Origin: Serratia microhaemolytica
GTDB lineage: Bacteria > Pseudomonadota > Gammaproteobacteria > Enterobacterales > Enterobacteriaceae
NCBI RefSeq assembly: GCF_004011885.1
Contig: NZ_SBEF01000033.1
Coordinates: 1 to 43,689, forward strand
Reading direction: 5' to 3'
DNA: 43,689 nt
A program made the translations under genes and the position numbers. Below are positions 27,262-36,527 of the stretch, one piece after another; the stretch's first letter is position 1, and every line of letters starts with the position of its first letter. The notes under the pieces are model-generated. The model was not told the origin of the DNA. It searched no databases and saw only the letters and a program-made list of their open reading frames with translations.

Positions 27262-28266
27262 TTATTCGTCCGGAAATTGTGCCATAAAGCGTTCAGCATC
27301 TTCTACCATCGAACGGCTACCGACGAAGAAGGGCACGCGCTGGTGCAACTGTGTGGGCACAATATCTAAAATACGGTGTTGACCATCGCTGGCTTTGCCA
27401 CCGGCCTGTTCAGCCAAAAAAGCCATTGGATTGCATTCATATAGCAACCGTAATTTGCCGTTCGGATGGCTGGCGGTACTAGGATAAATGTAAATGCCGC
27501 CTTTGAGTAGATTACGGTGAAAGTCTGCCACCAGTGAGCCGATATAGCGTGAGGTGTAAGGACGCGAAGTGGCCTCATCCTGTTCTTGGCAATACTTGAG
27601 ATACTTCTTCACGCCGAGTGGGAACCTGATGTAGTTACCTTCGTTGATCGAGTACATATTGGCTTTAGCAGGAAAACGCACCTTCTCGTGCGAGAGGCAG
27701 AACACCCCCAGTGAAGGATCATAGGTGAAGGCATGAACACCATAACCAGTAGTGTAAACCAGCATGGTGGATGAGCCATAAACCACGTATCCGGCAGCAA
27801 CTTGGGCATGACCAGGCTGGAGAAAATCCTCTTCAGTGACAGGGGTACCGAGCGGTGTGATCCGTCGGTAGATGGAAAAAATAGTCCCAACAGAGACGTT
27901 AACATCGATATTTGATGAACCGTCGAGCGGATCCATCAACACCACATACTTACCGTTTTCGCCGCGTTCACCCTGGAAAACCACGATCTCGTCTTCCTCT
28001 TCAGAGGCGATACCGGCCACTTCACCACGAGCCTGTAGTGCTGCTTTTAGCTTTTCATTGGCGAACAGATCCAGCTTCATCTGCACTTCGCCCTGAACAT
28101 TGGAAATACCGCTGGTTCCTAAAATATCAACCAGTCCGGCTTTATTGATATCACGGTGGATGATTTTTGCGCCTAACTTTATTGCAGAAAGCAGGGCAGT
28201 GAGTTCGCCGGTGGCGTGTGGGAAGTCTTGCTGTTTCTCGACGATAAATTCGCCTAACGTTTTCAT
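27262..28266 (-). CDS. fbp: Fructose-1,6-bisphosphatase class 1
   Basis: FBPase hydrolyses fructose-1,6-bisphosphate to fructose-6-phosphate, the committed step of gluconeogenesis. The 334 residues are close to E. coli (332). Motifs include ASEEEDEIV, the metal-site signature [18 protein letters not shown], the [18 protein letters not shown] substrate loop, and [20 protein letters not shown]. It is divergent from mpl across 170 bases and upstream of ppa. The fbp-mpl pair matches E. coli. No damage is seen. Confidence 0.98.
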   Translation of the reverse strand: MKTLGEFIVEKQQDFPHATGELTALLSAIKLGAKIIHRDINKAGLVDILGTSGISNVQGEVQMKLDLFANEKLKAALQARGEVAGIASEEEDEIVVFQGERGENGKYVVLMDPLDGSSNIDVNVSVGTIFSIYRRITPLGTPVTEEDFLQPGHAQVAAGYVVYGSSTMLVYTTGYGVHAFTYDPSLGVFCLSHEKVRFPAKANMYSINEGNYIRFPLGVKKYLKYCQEQDEATSRPYTSRYIGSLVADFHRNLLKGGIYIYPSTASHPNGKLRLLYECNPMAFLAEQAGGKASDGQHRILDIVPTQLHQRVPFFVGSRSMVEDAERFMAQFPDE

Positions 28267-28436
28267 AACACAATCCCAGAATCTACGGATGGATAGTGGT
28301 GAGTCGACTGACCACCTACGTTTTCGTCAGCAGTGTATCTGAAAACAGCGACGGCTTCATAGGCAAATCCATTTCTTCTAAACGATTCTTAGCGCTAGAA
28401 TACAATCCACCTGAATGCAGTTACATGAGAAGCTCA

Positions 28437-29813
28437 ATGCATATACATATTCTTGGAATTTGCGGTACCTTCATGGGCGGACTGGCGATGCTGGCTCGTT
28501 CACTAGGCCACCGAGTGACCGGCTCGGATGCCAATGTCTACCCGCCAATGAGCACCCTACTGGAACAGCAGGGAATTGATTTGATCCAGGGTTATGATCC
28601 TGCTCAGTTAGAGCCGACACCGGATCTGGTGATCATCGGTAATGCAATGGCACGTGGCAATCCTTGTGTTGAGAGGGTACTGGAAAAGGGCATACATTAC
28701 CTCTCTGGGCCACAGTGGTTACATGATCACGTATTACGCGATCGCTGGGTGCTAGCCGTAGCAGGGACACACGGTAAAACCACCACTGCTGGAATGCTGA
28801 CATGGATACTGGAAGCCTCCGGCTACCAGCCTGGTTTTGTGATTGGCGGAGTCCCCGGCAATTTTGATATTTCGGCACGGCTAGGCGACAGCCCATTCTT
28901 CGTGATTGAAGCTGACGAGTATGACAGTGCCTTCTTTGACAAGCGTTCTAAATTTGTTCACTACAGCCCCCGAACCTTGATTATGAACAATTTAGAGTTT
29001 GATCACGCTGATATTTTTGATGATCTGAAAGCGATCCAAAAACAGTTTCACCATTTAGTCCGCCTAGTACCAGGCAGCGGCAAAATTATTCTGCCTGATA
29101 GCGATGCCAACCTTAAACAGGTCATCGCTATGGGGTGTTGGAGTGAACAGAGCTTGGTGGGTGAAGAGGGGGCTTGGCGGGCACACAAACTGACCACCGA
29201 TGCCAGCCACTATGAAGTGTTTCACCATAATGAAAAAGTGGGTGAAGTGAACTGGACACTGGTTGGTGAACACAACATGCATAATGGGTTGATGGCGATT
29301 GCTGCCGCTGAACATGTTGGCGTATTGCCAGCCCAAGCGTGCCAAGCACTAGGACAGTTTATTAATGCCCGACGTCGTCTTGAGTTGCGTGGTGAAGCGG
29401 ACGGCGTAACTGTTTATGATGATTTTGCCCATCACCCTACCGCTATCGTCGCCACATTGGCGGCATTGCGTGGTAAAGTTGGCGGCATAGCGCGCATTTT
29501 AGCAGTGTTAGAACCACGTTCTAACACTATGAAAATGGGCATCAGCAAAAACGAACTGGCTCCTTCACTGGCGCGCGCTGATGAAGTGTTCTTACTGCAA
29601 CCAGACAACATTCCGTGGCAAGTTATTGAAGTGGCTGATGAGTGTATGCAGCCAGCACACTGGAGTGCCGATGTTGATCAGTTGGTTGAGATGATTGTCA
29701 AAAGTGCGCAACCGGGTGACCACATCTTGGTGATGAGCAACGGCGGTTTTGGTGGTATTCATCAGAAACTGCTTACCCGCCTAGCGGAAAAGGGAGCGAC
29801 AGCCACACCTTAA
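28437..29813 (+). CDS. mpl: UDP-N-acetylmuramate:L-alanyl-gamma-D-glutamyl-meso-diaminopimelate ligase
   Basis: Mpl is a cytosolic Mur-family ligase that reattaches the recycled tripeptide to UDP-MurNAc in peptidoglycan recycling. The 458 residues match E. coli (457). The start at MHIHILGICGTFMGG is chosen over an in-frame upstream ATG (28296) by alignment. Motifs are the ATP loop AGTHGKTTTAGM, EADEYDSAFFDKRSKF, NNLEFDHADIFDDL, the central HNMHNGLMAIAAA and YDDFAHHPTAI. NagZ at 31769, which acts earlier in recycling of cell-wall fragments, lies 2 kb away on the same strand. hinT follows after 97 bases. Confidence 0.97.
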   Translation: MHIHILGICGTFMGGLAMLARSLGHRVTGSDANVYPPMSTLLEQQGIDLIQGYDPAQLEPTPDLVIIGNAMARGNPCVERVLEKGIHYLSGPQWLHDHVLRDRWVLAVAGTHGKTTTAGMLTWILEASGYQPGFVIGGVPGNFDISARLGDSPFFVIEADEYDSAFFDKRSKFVHYSPRTLIMNNLEFDHADIFDDLKAIQKQFHHLVRLVPGSGKIILPDSDANLKQVIAMGCWSEQSLVGEEGAWRAHKLTTDASHYEVFHHNEKVGEVNWTLVGEHNMHNGLMAIAAAEHVGVLPAQACQALGQFINARRRLELRGEADGVTVYDDFAHHPTAIVATLAALRGKVGGIARILAVLEPRSNTMKMGISKNELAPSLARADEVFLLQPDNIPWQVIEVADECMQPAHWSADVDQLVEMIVKSAQPGDHILVMSNGGFGGIHQKLLTRLAEKGATATP

Positions 29814-29910
29814 CGGCTGCCAGCGAACACAATAATGGATTGAATCAAATTGGCATAGGCAGAAGCCTTTGCTTGTAGCGGCTGCTATTTACTATCGCAA
29901 GGAGTTATCA

Positions 29911-30261
29911 ATGGCTGAAGAGACGATTTTTAGTAAAATTATCCGGCGCGAAATTCCCGCTGATGTGCTGTACCAAGATGAGTTGGTGACAGCATTTCGT
30001 GACATTGCGCCAGCAGCACCCACGCACATTCTTATTGTGCCAAATGTGCTGATCCCGACAGTTAACCAAGTCGAAGCGGAACATGAAGCTGCTCTGGGGC
30101 GAATGTTAACGGTGGCAGCTAAAATAGCCAAGCAGGAGGGAATAGCGGAAGACGGTTATCGATTAATCATCAACTGCAACCGTCATGGCGGTCAAGAAGT
30201 TTACCATATTCATCTGCATCTGGTCGGTGGACGCCCATTAGGGCCAATGCTGGCAAACTAA
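29911..30261 (+). CDS. hinT: HinT, purine nucleoside phosphoramidase (HIT family)
   Basis: HinT is a cytosolic HIT-family hydrolase of AMP-lysine and other purine phosphoramidates. The 116 residues contain the family landmarks [40 protein letters not shown] and the histidine triad HIHLHL. AAGGAG at 29899-29904 fixes the ATG at 29911. The C-terminus ends GPMLAN, a few residues shorter than in E. coli (GPMLAHKGL); that tail tunes activity in E. coli. In E. coli ycfL lies between hinT and lpoB; here only 58 bases separate them. Confidence 0.97.
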   Translation: MAEETIFSKIIRREIPADVLYQDELVTAFRDIAPAAPTHILIVPNVLIPTVNQVEAEHEAALGRMLTVAAKIAKQEGIAEDGYRLIINCNRHGGQEVYHIHLHLVGGRPLGPMLAN

Positions 30262-30319
30262 AAAAGCAGCTCAGTACATGGCGGTTTGGGCTGGTAATTT
30301 GTTGGAGTAAAAAGGGTTA

Positions 30320-30907
30320 ATGAAAAAGTATCTATCAATAGTGCTCGTAGCGTTGATGTTAACCGGTTGCTTGGCGCGACCACCGGCACCGGTAACCCCG
30401 CCGATCACTGTCGAGCCACCACCGCCGCCGCCAAAGGTGATACCGGTCGAGCCACCTGCGCCACCGGAAGTGGTGCCACCACCGCCGAAAATCCAGCAGA
30501 TTAACTGGCAGAGTACCTTACGTCCACTGGTGGCAAAGATGCTGTCTGCGGATGAAATCGTACCCGGCAGTGTACTGCTGGTGGACGGGGTAAAAAATAG
30601 CACAAACGGTACGCTACAAATTTCACAAGCAACCGACGCATTGTATGGGGCATTGGCATCCAACCCGCACTTCACTTTGGTATCACAACAAGAGTGGATC
30701 AATGCACAACAAACACTAGGACTATCGGCAGAAGATAGCCTGGCTTCACGCAGTAAAGCGATCGGATTAGCGCGTGTTGTTGGTGCGCAGTATGTGCTGT
30801 ATAGCGACGTGAGCGGTGATGTCACTGCGCCCACCATCGATATGCAGTTGATGCTGGTGCAGAGTGGTGAAATTGTCTGGTCTGGTGAAAGTGGTGTCAG
30901 ATACTGA
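30320..30907 (+). CDS. lpoB: LpoB, outer membrane lipoprotein activator of PBP1B
   Basis: LpoB is anchored in the outer membrane and reaches through the peptidoglycan to stimulate PBP1B. The 195 residues start with a lipoprotein signal ending LTGC (Cys17). A Pro-rich flexible linker follows (about 22-60), then the folded domain with LVAKML, VPGSVLLVDGVKN, LGLSAEDSLASRSKAIGLAR, VGAQYVLYS and QLMLVQSGEIVWSG. The linker is more proline-rich and somewhat shorter than in E. coli. The 3' end overlaps thiK by 14 bases, so the two are coupled. Confidence 0.95.
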   Translation: MKKYLSIVLVALMLTGCLARPPAPVTPPITVEPPPPPPKVIPVEPPAPPEVVPPPPKIQQINWQSTLRPLVAKMLSADEIVPGSVLLVDGVKNSTNGTLQISQATDALYGALASNPHFTLVSQQEWINAQQTLGLSAEDSLASRSKAIGLARVVGAQYVLYSDVSGDVTAPTIDMQLMLVQSGEIVWSGESGVRY

Positions 30908-31757
30908 ACAGCAACTACGCCAATTGATCCGGCGCTTTTTGCCAACAATAGACGCCAACAGTTGCCAGATTAGCCTGGTGGAAGGGCTGAGTGGTAAAAG
31001 TTGGCGTATTGCAGACCAGAAAGTGTCGTTGTTGGCGCGTCCTCAGACCGTGCAGCGACAACAGCTTGGTATTAACCGTCGGCGTGAAGCAGCAGCATTA
31101 AAACGCTGTGGCCCACCATTAGCACCACGGGTGATCTTGCAGCAGGCGGGATGGTTGCTGGTCGAGTGGTTGCCAGGGGAATGCGTTGATCCAGAAACAT
31201 TTAATGCCTGCCTCTACAATGGACAACTGGCAGCCACGATGGCACAACTGCACCAGTGTGGTTGCAGCGGTTACCGGATTAACTTGCAACAGCAATTTGC
31301 TGCCTATTGGCAACAGATTGATCGTCGCCGTTTGACGCCGCGTTGGTTAGCCTGGCAGCGCTACTTTAGCCACGGCAACATGCCGACACCACTGATGTTG
31401 GCACCGCTGCACATGGACATCCACGCCGACAACCTGCTGCACAGTGCAGGAAAACTGCAACTGATTGATTGGGAATATGCCGCTGATGGTGACATTGCAC
31501 TGGAGCTGGCGGCACTGTTTCGCTTCAATCAATTTTCCTCCACACAGCAACGGCTTTTTTTATCTGACTATAGCCAGCACGGTTATCGTGATCTCGCTCG
31601 CCTCACTCAGCAGATAGCGCGTTGGGCGGTGTGGGTAGACTATCTGATGCTGATGTGGTTTGAAGTACGCTGGCAGCAGAGCCAAGATAGTGCGCTACTG
31701 CAACAGGGGGCGGCACTGTATCGTCAGTTTTGTCTGCCCACTAAATTTTCTTGTTAA
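30894..31757 (+). CDS. thiK: Thiamine kinase
   Basis: ThiK phosphorylates salvaged thiamine to thiamine phosphate and has an aminoglycoside phosphotransferase-like fold. The 287 residues show GLSGKSWRI near the N-terminus, LVEWLPGE, the Brenner-type catalytic segment [12 protein letters not shown] and the metal-binding [17 protein letters not shown]. Starts at GTG 30894 or 30891 both overlap the end of lpoB; no ATG is suitably placed. It sits between lpoB and nagZ as in E. coli. The best starting codon is uncertain by one or two residues. Confidence 0.93.
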   Translation: MSDTEQQLRQLIRRFLPTIDANSCQISLVEGLSGKSWRIADQKVSLLARPQTVQRQQLGINRRREAAALKRCGPPLAPRVILQQAGWLLVEWLPGECVDPETFNACLYNGQLAATMAQLHQCGCSGYRINLQQQFAAYWQQIDRRRLTPRWLAWQRYFSHGNMPTPLMLAPLHMDIHADNLLHSAGKLQLIDWEYAADGDIALELAALFRFNQFSSTQQRLFLSDYSQHGYRDLARLTQQIARWAVWVDYLMLMWFEVRWQQSQDSALLQQGAALYRQFCLPTKFSC

Positions 31758-31768
31758 GTGAGGTGGCT

Positions 31769-32797
31769 GTGGGCCCAGTGATGTTAGATGTTGCCAGCTA
31801 TGAGCTGGACGCAGAAGAACGCGAGATTTTACAACATCCGCTTGTTGGCGGGGTGATCCTGTTTAGCCGCAATTTCCATGATGTTGAACAGCTTGGTGAA
31901 CTGGTACGGCAAATTCGCGCGACTTCACCCCAGCGTCTACTGGTGGCGGTGGATCAAGAGGGCGGAAGGGTACAGCGTTTCCATCAAGGCTTCACCCGAT
32001 TACCTGCTGCTCAGTCATTTGCGGCATTGAACAGCGTCGCCGAAGGGGCAAGACTAGCCGAAGAGGCAGGCTGGCTAATGGCGGCAGAGATGATGGCACA
32101 AGATATCGACATCAGTTTTGCTCCGGTGCTGGATATTGGCCACCACTGTAGTGCGATTGGTGAACGGGCTTTCCACCATCAGCCAGAACAGGCGATAGTA
32201 ATGGCAGAGCACTTTATTCTGGGAATGCACAGTGCAGGCATGAAGAGCACCGGTAAACACTTTCCTGGGCATGGTGCGGTCAATGCTGATTCACACAAAG
32301 AGACACCACAAGATGAGCGACCACTGGCCGAGATCCGCGCTCATGACATGTCGGTATTCCGCACCTTGATTGAACGGCAACGATTAGACGCAATTATGCC
32401 AGCTCACGTGATCTACACCGCAGCAGATCAACGCCCAGCCAGTGCTTCGCCATACTGGCTAAAACAGATTTTGCGTCAGGAATTGGCATTTGAGGGAGTG
32501 ATCTTCTCAGATGATCTTTCAATGGAAGGCGCAGCAATCATGGGCAGCTATAGCCAGCGCGGACAAGCTGCGTTGGATGCGGGTTGTGACATGATCCTAG
32601 TTTGTAATCATCGTGCAGGCGCGGTTAGCTTGCTGGATAATCTGCCGCCAATCAGCACAGAGAAACCACAGCAACTTTACCACCGAGGCCGTTTTACGCG
32701 TCAACAGCTACATGATTCTGCACGCTGGCAGCAAGCCAATAAGGCATTAACTGAACTGAGTGAGCGTTGGGAAGCCGAGAAACAACGGCGTGACTGA
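31769..32797 (+). CDS. nagZ: Beta-N-acetylhexosaminidase NagZ
   Basis: NagZ is a cytosolic GH3 enzyme that removes GlcNAc from anhydromuropeptides in cell-wall recycling, producing signals for AmpC regulation in related bacteria. The 342 residues match E. coli (341). GTG at 31769 aligns with the E. coli start (GPVMLDV) and has GAGG five bases upstream; an in-frame ATG at 31751 is rejected. Motifs: [39 protein letters not shown] (catalytic His/Asp loop) and SDDLSMEGA with the nucleophile Asp. The ycfP gene that follows in E. coli is absent. Confidence 0.97.
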   Translation: MGPVMLDVASYELDAEEREILQHPLVGGVILFSRNFHDVEQLGELVRQIRATSPQRLLVAVDQEGGRVQRFHQGFTRLPAAQSFAALNSVAEGARLAEEAGWLMAAEMMAQDIDISFAPVLDIGHHCSAIGERAFHHQPEQAIVMAEHFILGMHSAGMKSTGKHFPGHGAVNADSHKETPQDERPLAEIRAHDMSVFRTLIERQRLDAIMPAHVIYTAADQRPASASPYWLKQILRQELAFEGVIFSDDLSMEGAAIMGSYSQRGQAALDAGCDMILVCNHRAGAVSLLDNLPPISTEKPQQLYHRGRFTRQQLHDSARWQQANKALTELSERWEAEKQRRD

Positions 32798-32980
32798 GGC
32801 TGGCGACGACAGCCAATACGAGGCCAGAGGCGCTGTCAGCAATCGCTTGGCGGTATCGCATTGAATCAGCAGCGAGGAGGGGGGACGGTAGAGGCGTTCA
32901 ACCCTCCAAACATCAAACGTGCAGAAACAATACACTAGCTATACCGCTTGCCAGCGATATGCTTTTAAAAGCAGGTAATT

Positions 32981-33008
32981 GCATAGAAAAAAAGGTTTTT
33001 CTTAATGC
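32981..33008. terminator. A/T-rich hairpin downstream of nagZ
   Basis: GCAT/ATGC (32981-32984 / 33005-33008) closes AGAAAAA/TTTTTCT (32985-32991 / 32996-33002) around an AAGG loop. It has runs of A and T inside the stem rather than a GC stem with a T tail. It could act as a weak two-way terminator about 180 bases after nagZ. Confidence 0.35.
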
Positions 33009-33060
33009 AGCGTGGTATAGAAAAATCGGGATTTGGGCGCGGTTTTCGATTGGAGTTGTG

Positions 33061-33128
33061 TTAACATGTCGCGCCGATCAGCCTATTGCTTCAAACATGT
33101 TAAATACGCTAGCGCGATTTTCTATAAT
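33061..33128 (+). promoter_or_regulatory. Possible promoter with overlapping inverted repeat
   Basis: A consensus -10 TATAAT lies at 33123-33128. The -35 at 17-base spacing (33100-33105, TTAAAT) is weak and overlaps the right arm of a perfect 9-bp inverted repeat, TTAACATGT/ACATGTTAA (33061-33069 / 33095-33103). A regulator bound there could block or help polymerase. The promoter call is tentative. Confidence 0.4.
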
Positions 33129-33416
33129 GGGTTGATTTGTAAATTAAAATTTACTTGTACTCGTCACGCTTCAACGTGCATCCGTGTTGATTGTCGCTGG
33201 TGACTTGGTTTTTACCCAGTCTCACCGCTGGTAGCGGCGCATCAATCAACAATCAGGCGATACTGCTGAAAATTTTTCAGTCTAGCCAACGAGATGCAAC
33301 TCAAGTTATTTAGAGTATAGGTTCAAGTGGTCACCATCTGTTGTCTCTCCGATCTGCGATGACGGTACAGACACAGTTATGTGGCATCTGATTTCATCAT
33401 AGCTAGGATTAACACT

Positions 33417-33911
33417 ATGGTTACTTTCCACACCAATCACGGCGATATCGTTATCAACACCTTTGCCGAACAGGCTCCGCTTACCGTTGAGAATTTTCTC
33501 AGTTATTGCCGCGAAGGCTTTTATAATAATACTATTTTTCATCGTGTTATAAATGGTTTTATGATCCAGGGAGGCGGTTTTGAACCGGGCATGGATCAGA
33601 AAAAAACCAAAGCACCAATCCGTAATGAAGCCAACAATGGCTTGAAAAACAGCCGTGGCACACTCTCAATGGCACGCACCAATGATCCGCACTCTGCCAC
33701 TGCTCAATTCTTTATTAATGTCGTTGATAACGACTTTTTGGATTTCCGCGCAGAAAACGCACAAGGTTGGGGATACTGTGTTTTCGCCGAAGTGGTTGAA
33801 GGGATGGAAGTGGTTGATAAGATCAAGGCAGTCAAGACCGGTCGTAGCGGAATGCATCAGGATGTGCCGGTTGAAGATGTAATTATCAACAGCGTCACGG
33901 TCAGCGAATAA
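33417..33911 (+). CDS. ppiB: Cytosolic peptidyl-prolyl cis-trans isomerase B
   Basis: PpiB is a cyclophilin that catalyses proline isomerisation in the cytosol. The 164 residues match E. coli PpiB. Family motifs include [29 protein letters not shown] (catalytic Arg), [19 protein letters not shown] and [15 protein letters not shown] at 33417 has AGGA eight bases upstream and no signal peptide; an ORF extension to 33381 is rejected. lpxH follows within 10 bases. The E. coli order ppiB-lpxH-purE-purK is kept, but the divergent cysS is gone. Confidence 0.96.
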   Translation: MVTFHTNHGDIVINTFAEQAPLTVENFLSYCREGFYNNTIFHRVINGFMIQGGGFEPGMDQKKTKAPIRNEANNGLKNSRGTLSMARTNDPHSATAQFFINVVDNDFLDFRAENAQGWGYCVFAEVVEGMEVVDKIKAVKTGRSGMHQDVPVEDVIINSVTVSE

Positions 33912-33921
33912 GCGCTTGCCG

Positions 33922-34659
33922 ATGCGTACCCTGCTGATTGCTGATCTACACCTTTCGGCACAACAACCCTTGGTCACTGCCGGTTTTCTGCGTTTTTTAC
34001 AGCAGCAGGCCAACCGCGCGGATGCGTTATATATCTTAGGTGATCTGTTTGAAGTCTGGGTTGGTGATGATGCAGCGGAGCCGCTGCATCATCAGGTCGC
34101 ACAGGCATTGCAGAGCCTACATCAGGCGGGCGTGCGTTGCTACTTTATCCACGGTAATCGTGATTTTCTCTTAGCTGAAGCGTTTGCGAAACGGTGCCAA
34201 CTGACGCTGTTGCCCGCCGAACAGGTGATCGAGTTATATGGTAGAAAAATCCTGATTATGCATGGTGATACCTTGTGTATCGACGATCATGCTTACCAGA
34301 AATTTCGTCGTAGAATGCATACCCGCTGGTTACAGAAACTATTTTTAGCCTTGCCACTGCGTTGGCGATTACAGATAGCGGCTGGAATGCGTGCGCGCAG
34401 TCAGCAAGATAACCAGTACAAGCCCGCGACGATTATGGATGTGAATGCCCAAGCGGTAGTTCAGACGATGATGCAGCACAATGTACACTGGTTGATCCAC
34501 GGTCACACTCACCGCCCGGCGGTTCACCCGCTGACACTGCCTTCAGGTGATGCGCAGCGCATCGTGTTAGGCGACTGGCATGATAGCGGCTCCATGGTGC
34601 AGGTTACCCCACAGGCGGTTGAACTGCTCCACTTTGCGTTAGATGGGTCGCCATGCTGA
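33922..34659 (+). CDS. lpxH: UDP-2,3-diacylglucosamine diphosphatase LpxH
   Basis: LpxH hydrolyses UDP-2,3-diacylglucosamine to lipid X and UMP in lipid A synthesis at the inner face of the membrane. The 245-residue metallophosphoesterase carries the two-metal motifs [29 protein letters not shown] and HGHTHRP in order. ATG at 33922 aligns with E. coli LpxH; a TTG at 33916 is the alternative. The gene lies directly after ppiB and may share its transcript. Confidence 0.96.
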   Translation: MRTLLIADLHLSAQQPLVTAGFLRFLQQQANRADALYILGDLFEVWVGDDAAEPLHHQVAQALQSLHQAGVRCYFIHGNRDFLLAEAFAKRCQLTLLPAEQVIELYGRKILIMHGDTLCIDDHAYQKFRRRMHTRWLQKLFLALPLRWRLQIAAGMRARSQQDNQYKPATIMDVNAQAVVQTMMQHNVHWLIHGHTHRPAVHPLTLPSGDAQRIVLGDWHDSGSMVQVTPQAVELLHFALDGSPC

Positions 34660-34743
34660 AGCTAATATTGTTGCTGTCCTAACGCCTGCGGTGAGCGGCA
34701 GTAGAGTGCAGTGATCGCAGAGTCAGTGCGGCAAAAAGCGGCC

Positions 34744-34759
34744 ACGCAACCGTTTTCCT
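34744..34759 (+). promoter_or_regulatory. PurR operator upstream of purE
   Basis: ACGCAACCGTTTTCCT matches the 16-base PurR box consensus (ACGCAAACGTTTTCGT) at all but two positions. It overlaps the likely -35 of the purE promoter. Purine-dependent repression of purEK by PurR is established in E. coli; its presence here is inferred from the site. Confidence 0.85.
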
Positions 34760-34781
34760 ATCGCTGTCAGCGTGCTATTAT
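34753..34781 (+). promoter_or_regulatory. purEK promoter
   Basis: An extended -10, TGCTATTAT, ends at 34781 with TATTAT at 34776-34781. The -35 at 17-base spacing (34753-34758, TTTTCC) lies inside the PurR box. The leader to purE at 34861 would be about 75 bases. Confidence 0.65.
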
Positions 34782-34860
34782 CGCCAGCCAAATTAGTGCA
34801 CACCGATCCGTGTGTGTTTCATTCGGCCACCACCCGCACCTGAACAGGAGCCAAATCCCT

Positions 34861-35385
34861 ATGGGCGCCAATGCCACGTCAGCCGCCAATCTTGAAGCTA
34901 AAATCGCCATTGTTATGGGTTCAAAAAGTGACTGGGCGACCATGCAATTCGCCGCCGAAGTCTTGACAATGCTCGATCTACCATTTCATGTTGAAGTCGT
35001 CTCAGCACACCGTACCCCAGATAAGTTGTTCTCCTTTGCCGAGCAGGCAAGCACACAGGGTTTTCAGGTCATTATTGCCGGTGCTGGCGGTGCTGCGCAC
35101 CTGCCAGGAATGCTGGCGGCTAAAACGCTGCTACCGGTGTTAGGCGTACCGGTGCAGAGTGCGGCATTGAGTGGTGTTGATAGCCTGTACTCGATTGTAC
35201 AGATGCCACGTGGCATTCCAGTCGGAACATTGGCGATAGGCAAAGCCGGTGCAGCCAATGCGGCACTGTTGGCGGCACAAATCCTCGCATTGCACGATAG
35301 CGTGCTGGCACAACGTTTGGCTGATTGGCGTCAGGCACAGACCGAGGAGGTGCTAAACCATCCAGATCCACGGGAGTCACTATGA
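34861..35385 (+). CDS. purE: N5-carboxyaminoimidazole ribonucleotide mutase PurE
   Basis: PurE (class I) converts N5-CAIR made by PurK into CAIR in purine synthesis. The 174 residues contain [64 protein letters not shown] and [16 protein letters not shown], nearly identical to E. coli. ATG at 34861 has AGGAG about ten bases upstream; a longer frame to 34711 would run through the promoter and PurR box and is rejected. The gene overlaps purK by ATGA. Confidence 0.98.
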   Translation: MGANATSAANLEAKIAIVMGSKSDWATMQFAAEVLTMLDLPFHVEVVSAHRTPDKLFSFAEQASTQGFQVIIAGAGGAAHLPGMLAAKTLLPVLGVPVQSAALSGVDSLYSIVQMPRGIPVGTLAIGKAGAANAALLAAQILALHDSVLAQRLADWRQAQTEEVLNHPDPRESL

Positions 35386-36449
35386 AACCAGTCTGCGTAT
35401 TGGGGAATGGTCAATTGGGGCGAATGTTGCGCCAAGCGGGTGAACCGCTGGGGATCGCAGTCTATCCGGTTGGCTTAGATGCTCAGCCGGAGGCAGTGCC
35501 TTACCAAGATGCGGTGATCACGGCAGAGATTGAACGCTGGCCAGAGACGGCACTGACACGTGAATTGGCGGGTTGTCGCAGTTTCATCAACCGTGACATT
35601 TTCCCGCGTCTGGCCGATCGTCTGCCACAGAAACAACTGCTGGATCAGCTCGATCTCGCCACTGCTCCTTGGTCTGCACTGAATGCGCCGGAACAGTGGT
35701 CGACGCTGTTTAGCTGTTTGGGTGAACGGTTGATGGTGAAACGTCGCACCGGCGGTTATGACGGTCGCGGTCAATGGTGTATTCAACAAGGGCAGGCCAT
35801 TGAGCTACCCGAGGAGGTGTATGGTGAAGCGATTATCGAACAGGCGATTAATTTCTCGGCGGAAGTCTCGTTGGTGGGCGCGCGTAGCCACGACGGCCAC
35901 TGTGTCTTCTACCCGTTAACCCATAACCTGCACCAGCAGGGCATTCTGCGTGCTAGCGTTGCGTTGCCACAGCCTGATCCACAGTTACAGCAACAGGCTG
36001 AACAGATGTTGTCGGCGATTTTGCAGCACCTGAACTATGTCGGCGTGATGGCGATGGAGTGCTTCGTGGTGGGTGATAAATTGCTGATCAATGAGTTGGC
36101 TCCACGCGTCCATAACAGTGGGCACTGGACACAGAACGGCGCGTCAATCAGTCAGTTTGAACTGCACCTCCGGGCGCTGCTCGATCTCCCGCTGCCGGTG
36201 CCTGTGGTAAATAGCCCCTCGGTGATGATCAATCTGATTGGCACCGAATGTTGTACTGAATGGCTAGCGCTGCCACGCGTGCGCCTGCACTGGTACCAAA
36301 AAGAGGTGCGCCCAGGGCGCAAAGTGGGGCATCTCAATCTCAATGATAGTCATATCGAGGCGCTACAGCAGACACTACAAGCGCTGGCCCCACTGTTACC
36401 GAACGACTATCACGGCTGTCTACGCTGGGCTGAGCAGCAACTGGGATAA
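35382..36449 (+). CDS. purK: N5-carboxyaminoimidazole ribonucleotide synthase PurK
   Basis: PurK is an ATP-grasp enzyme that carboxylates AIR to N5-CAIR. The 355 residues match E. coli. Motifs: [15 protein letters not shown] at the N-terminus, the ATP-binding [27 protein letters not shown], and [24 protein letters not shown] near the active site. The ATG at 35382 overlaps the purE stop, so the two are translationally coupled. Downstream it converges with ybbP; the rhs and allantoin genes found between these clusters in E. coli K-12 are absent. Confidence 0.97.
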   Translation: MKPVCVLGNGQLGRMLRQAGEPLGIAVYPVGLDAQPEAVPYQDAVITAEIERWPETALTRELAGCRSFINRDIFPRLADRLPQKQLLDQLDLATAPWSALNAPEQWSTLFSCLGERLMVKRRTGGYDGRGQWCIQQGQAIELPEEVYGEAIIEQAINFSAEVSLVGARSHDGHCVFYPLTHNLHQQGILRASVALPQPDPQLQQQAEQMLSAILQHLNYVGVMAMECFVVGDKLLINELAPRVHNSGHWTQNGASISQFELHLRALLDLPLPVPVVNSPSVMINLIGTECCTEWLALPRVRLHWYQKEVRPGRKVGHLNLNDSHIEALQQTLQALAPLLPNDYHGCLRWAEQQLG

Positions 36450-36468
36450 TCTGTAGCGCTTTACCGCT

Positions 36469-36483
36469 GGGGGCTATGCCCCC
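36469..36483. terminator. Short GC hairpin after purK
   Basis: GGGGGC (36469-36474) and GCCCCC (36478-36483) flank a 3-base loop, 20 bases after the purK stop and ahead of the convergent ybbP stop. It lacks a T-tract. It may be a two-way transcript end. Confidence 0.45.
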
Positions 36484-36527
36484 ATTCACTCTCCGGCCAT
36501 ATCTTGGTGCTAGCGCGTTTCTGCCGA

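Larger units (their letters stand above)
32798..33416. other. Structured non-coding stretch between nagZ and ppiB
   Basis: No gene is seen on either strand; ycfP and cysS, neighbours of nagZ and ppiB in E. coli, are missing. The stretch is rich in inverted repeats. These include a hairpin at 32981-33008, TTAACATGT/ACATGTTAA (33061-33069 / 33095-33103), a GTAAATT/AATTTAC palindrome at 33139-33154, CCGCT/AGCGG near 33226-33238, and CTGAAAA/TTTTCAG at 33266-33280. A TATAAT at 33123-33128 would give a ppiB leader of about 280 bases, or a small RNA. Confidence 0.55.

Noticed and set aside
34711-34860. N-terminal extension of purE
   Set aside because: It would cross the PurR box and promoter and has no counterpart in E. 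coli PurE.
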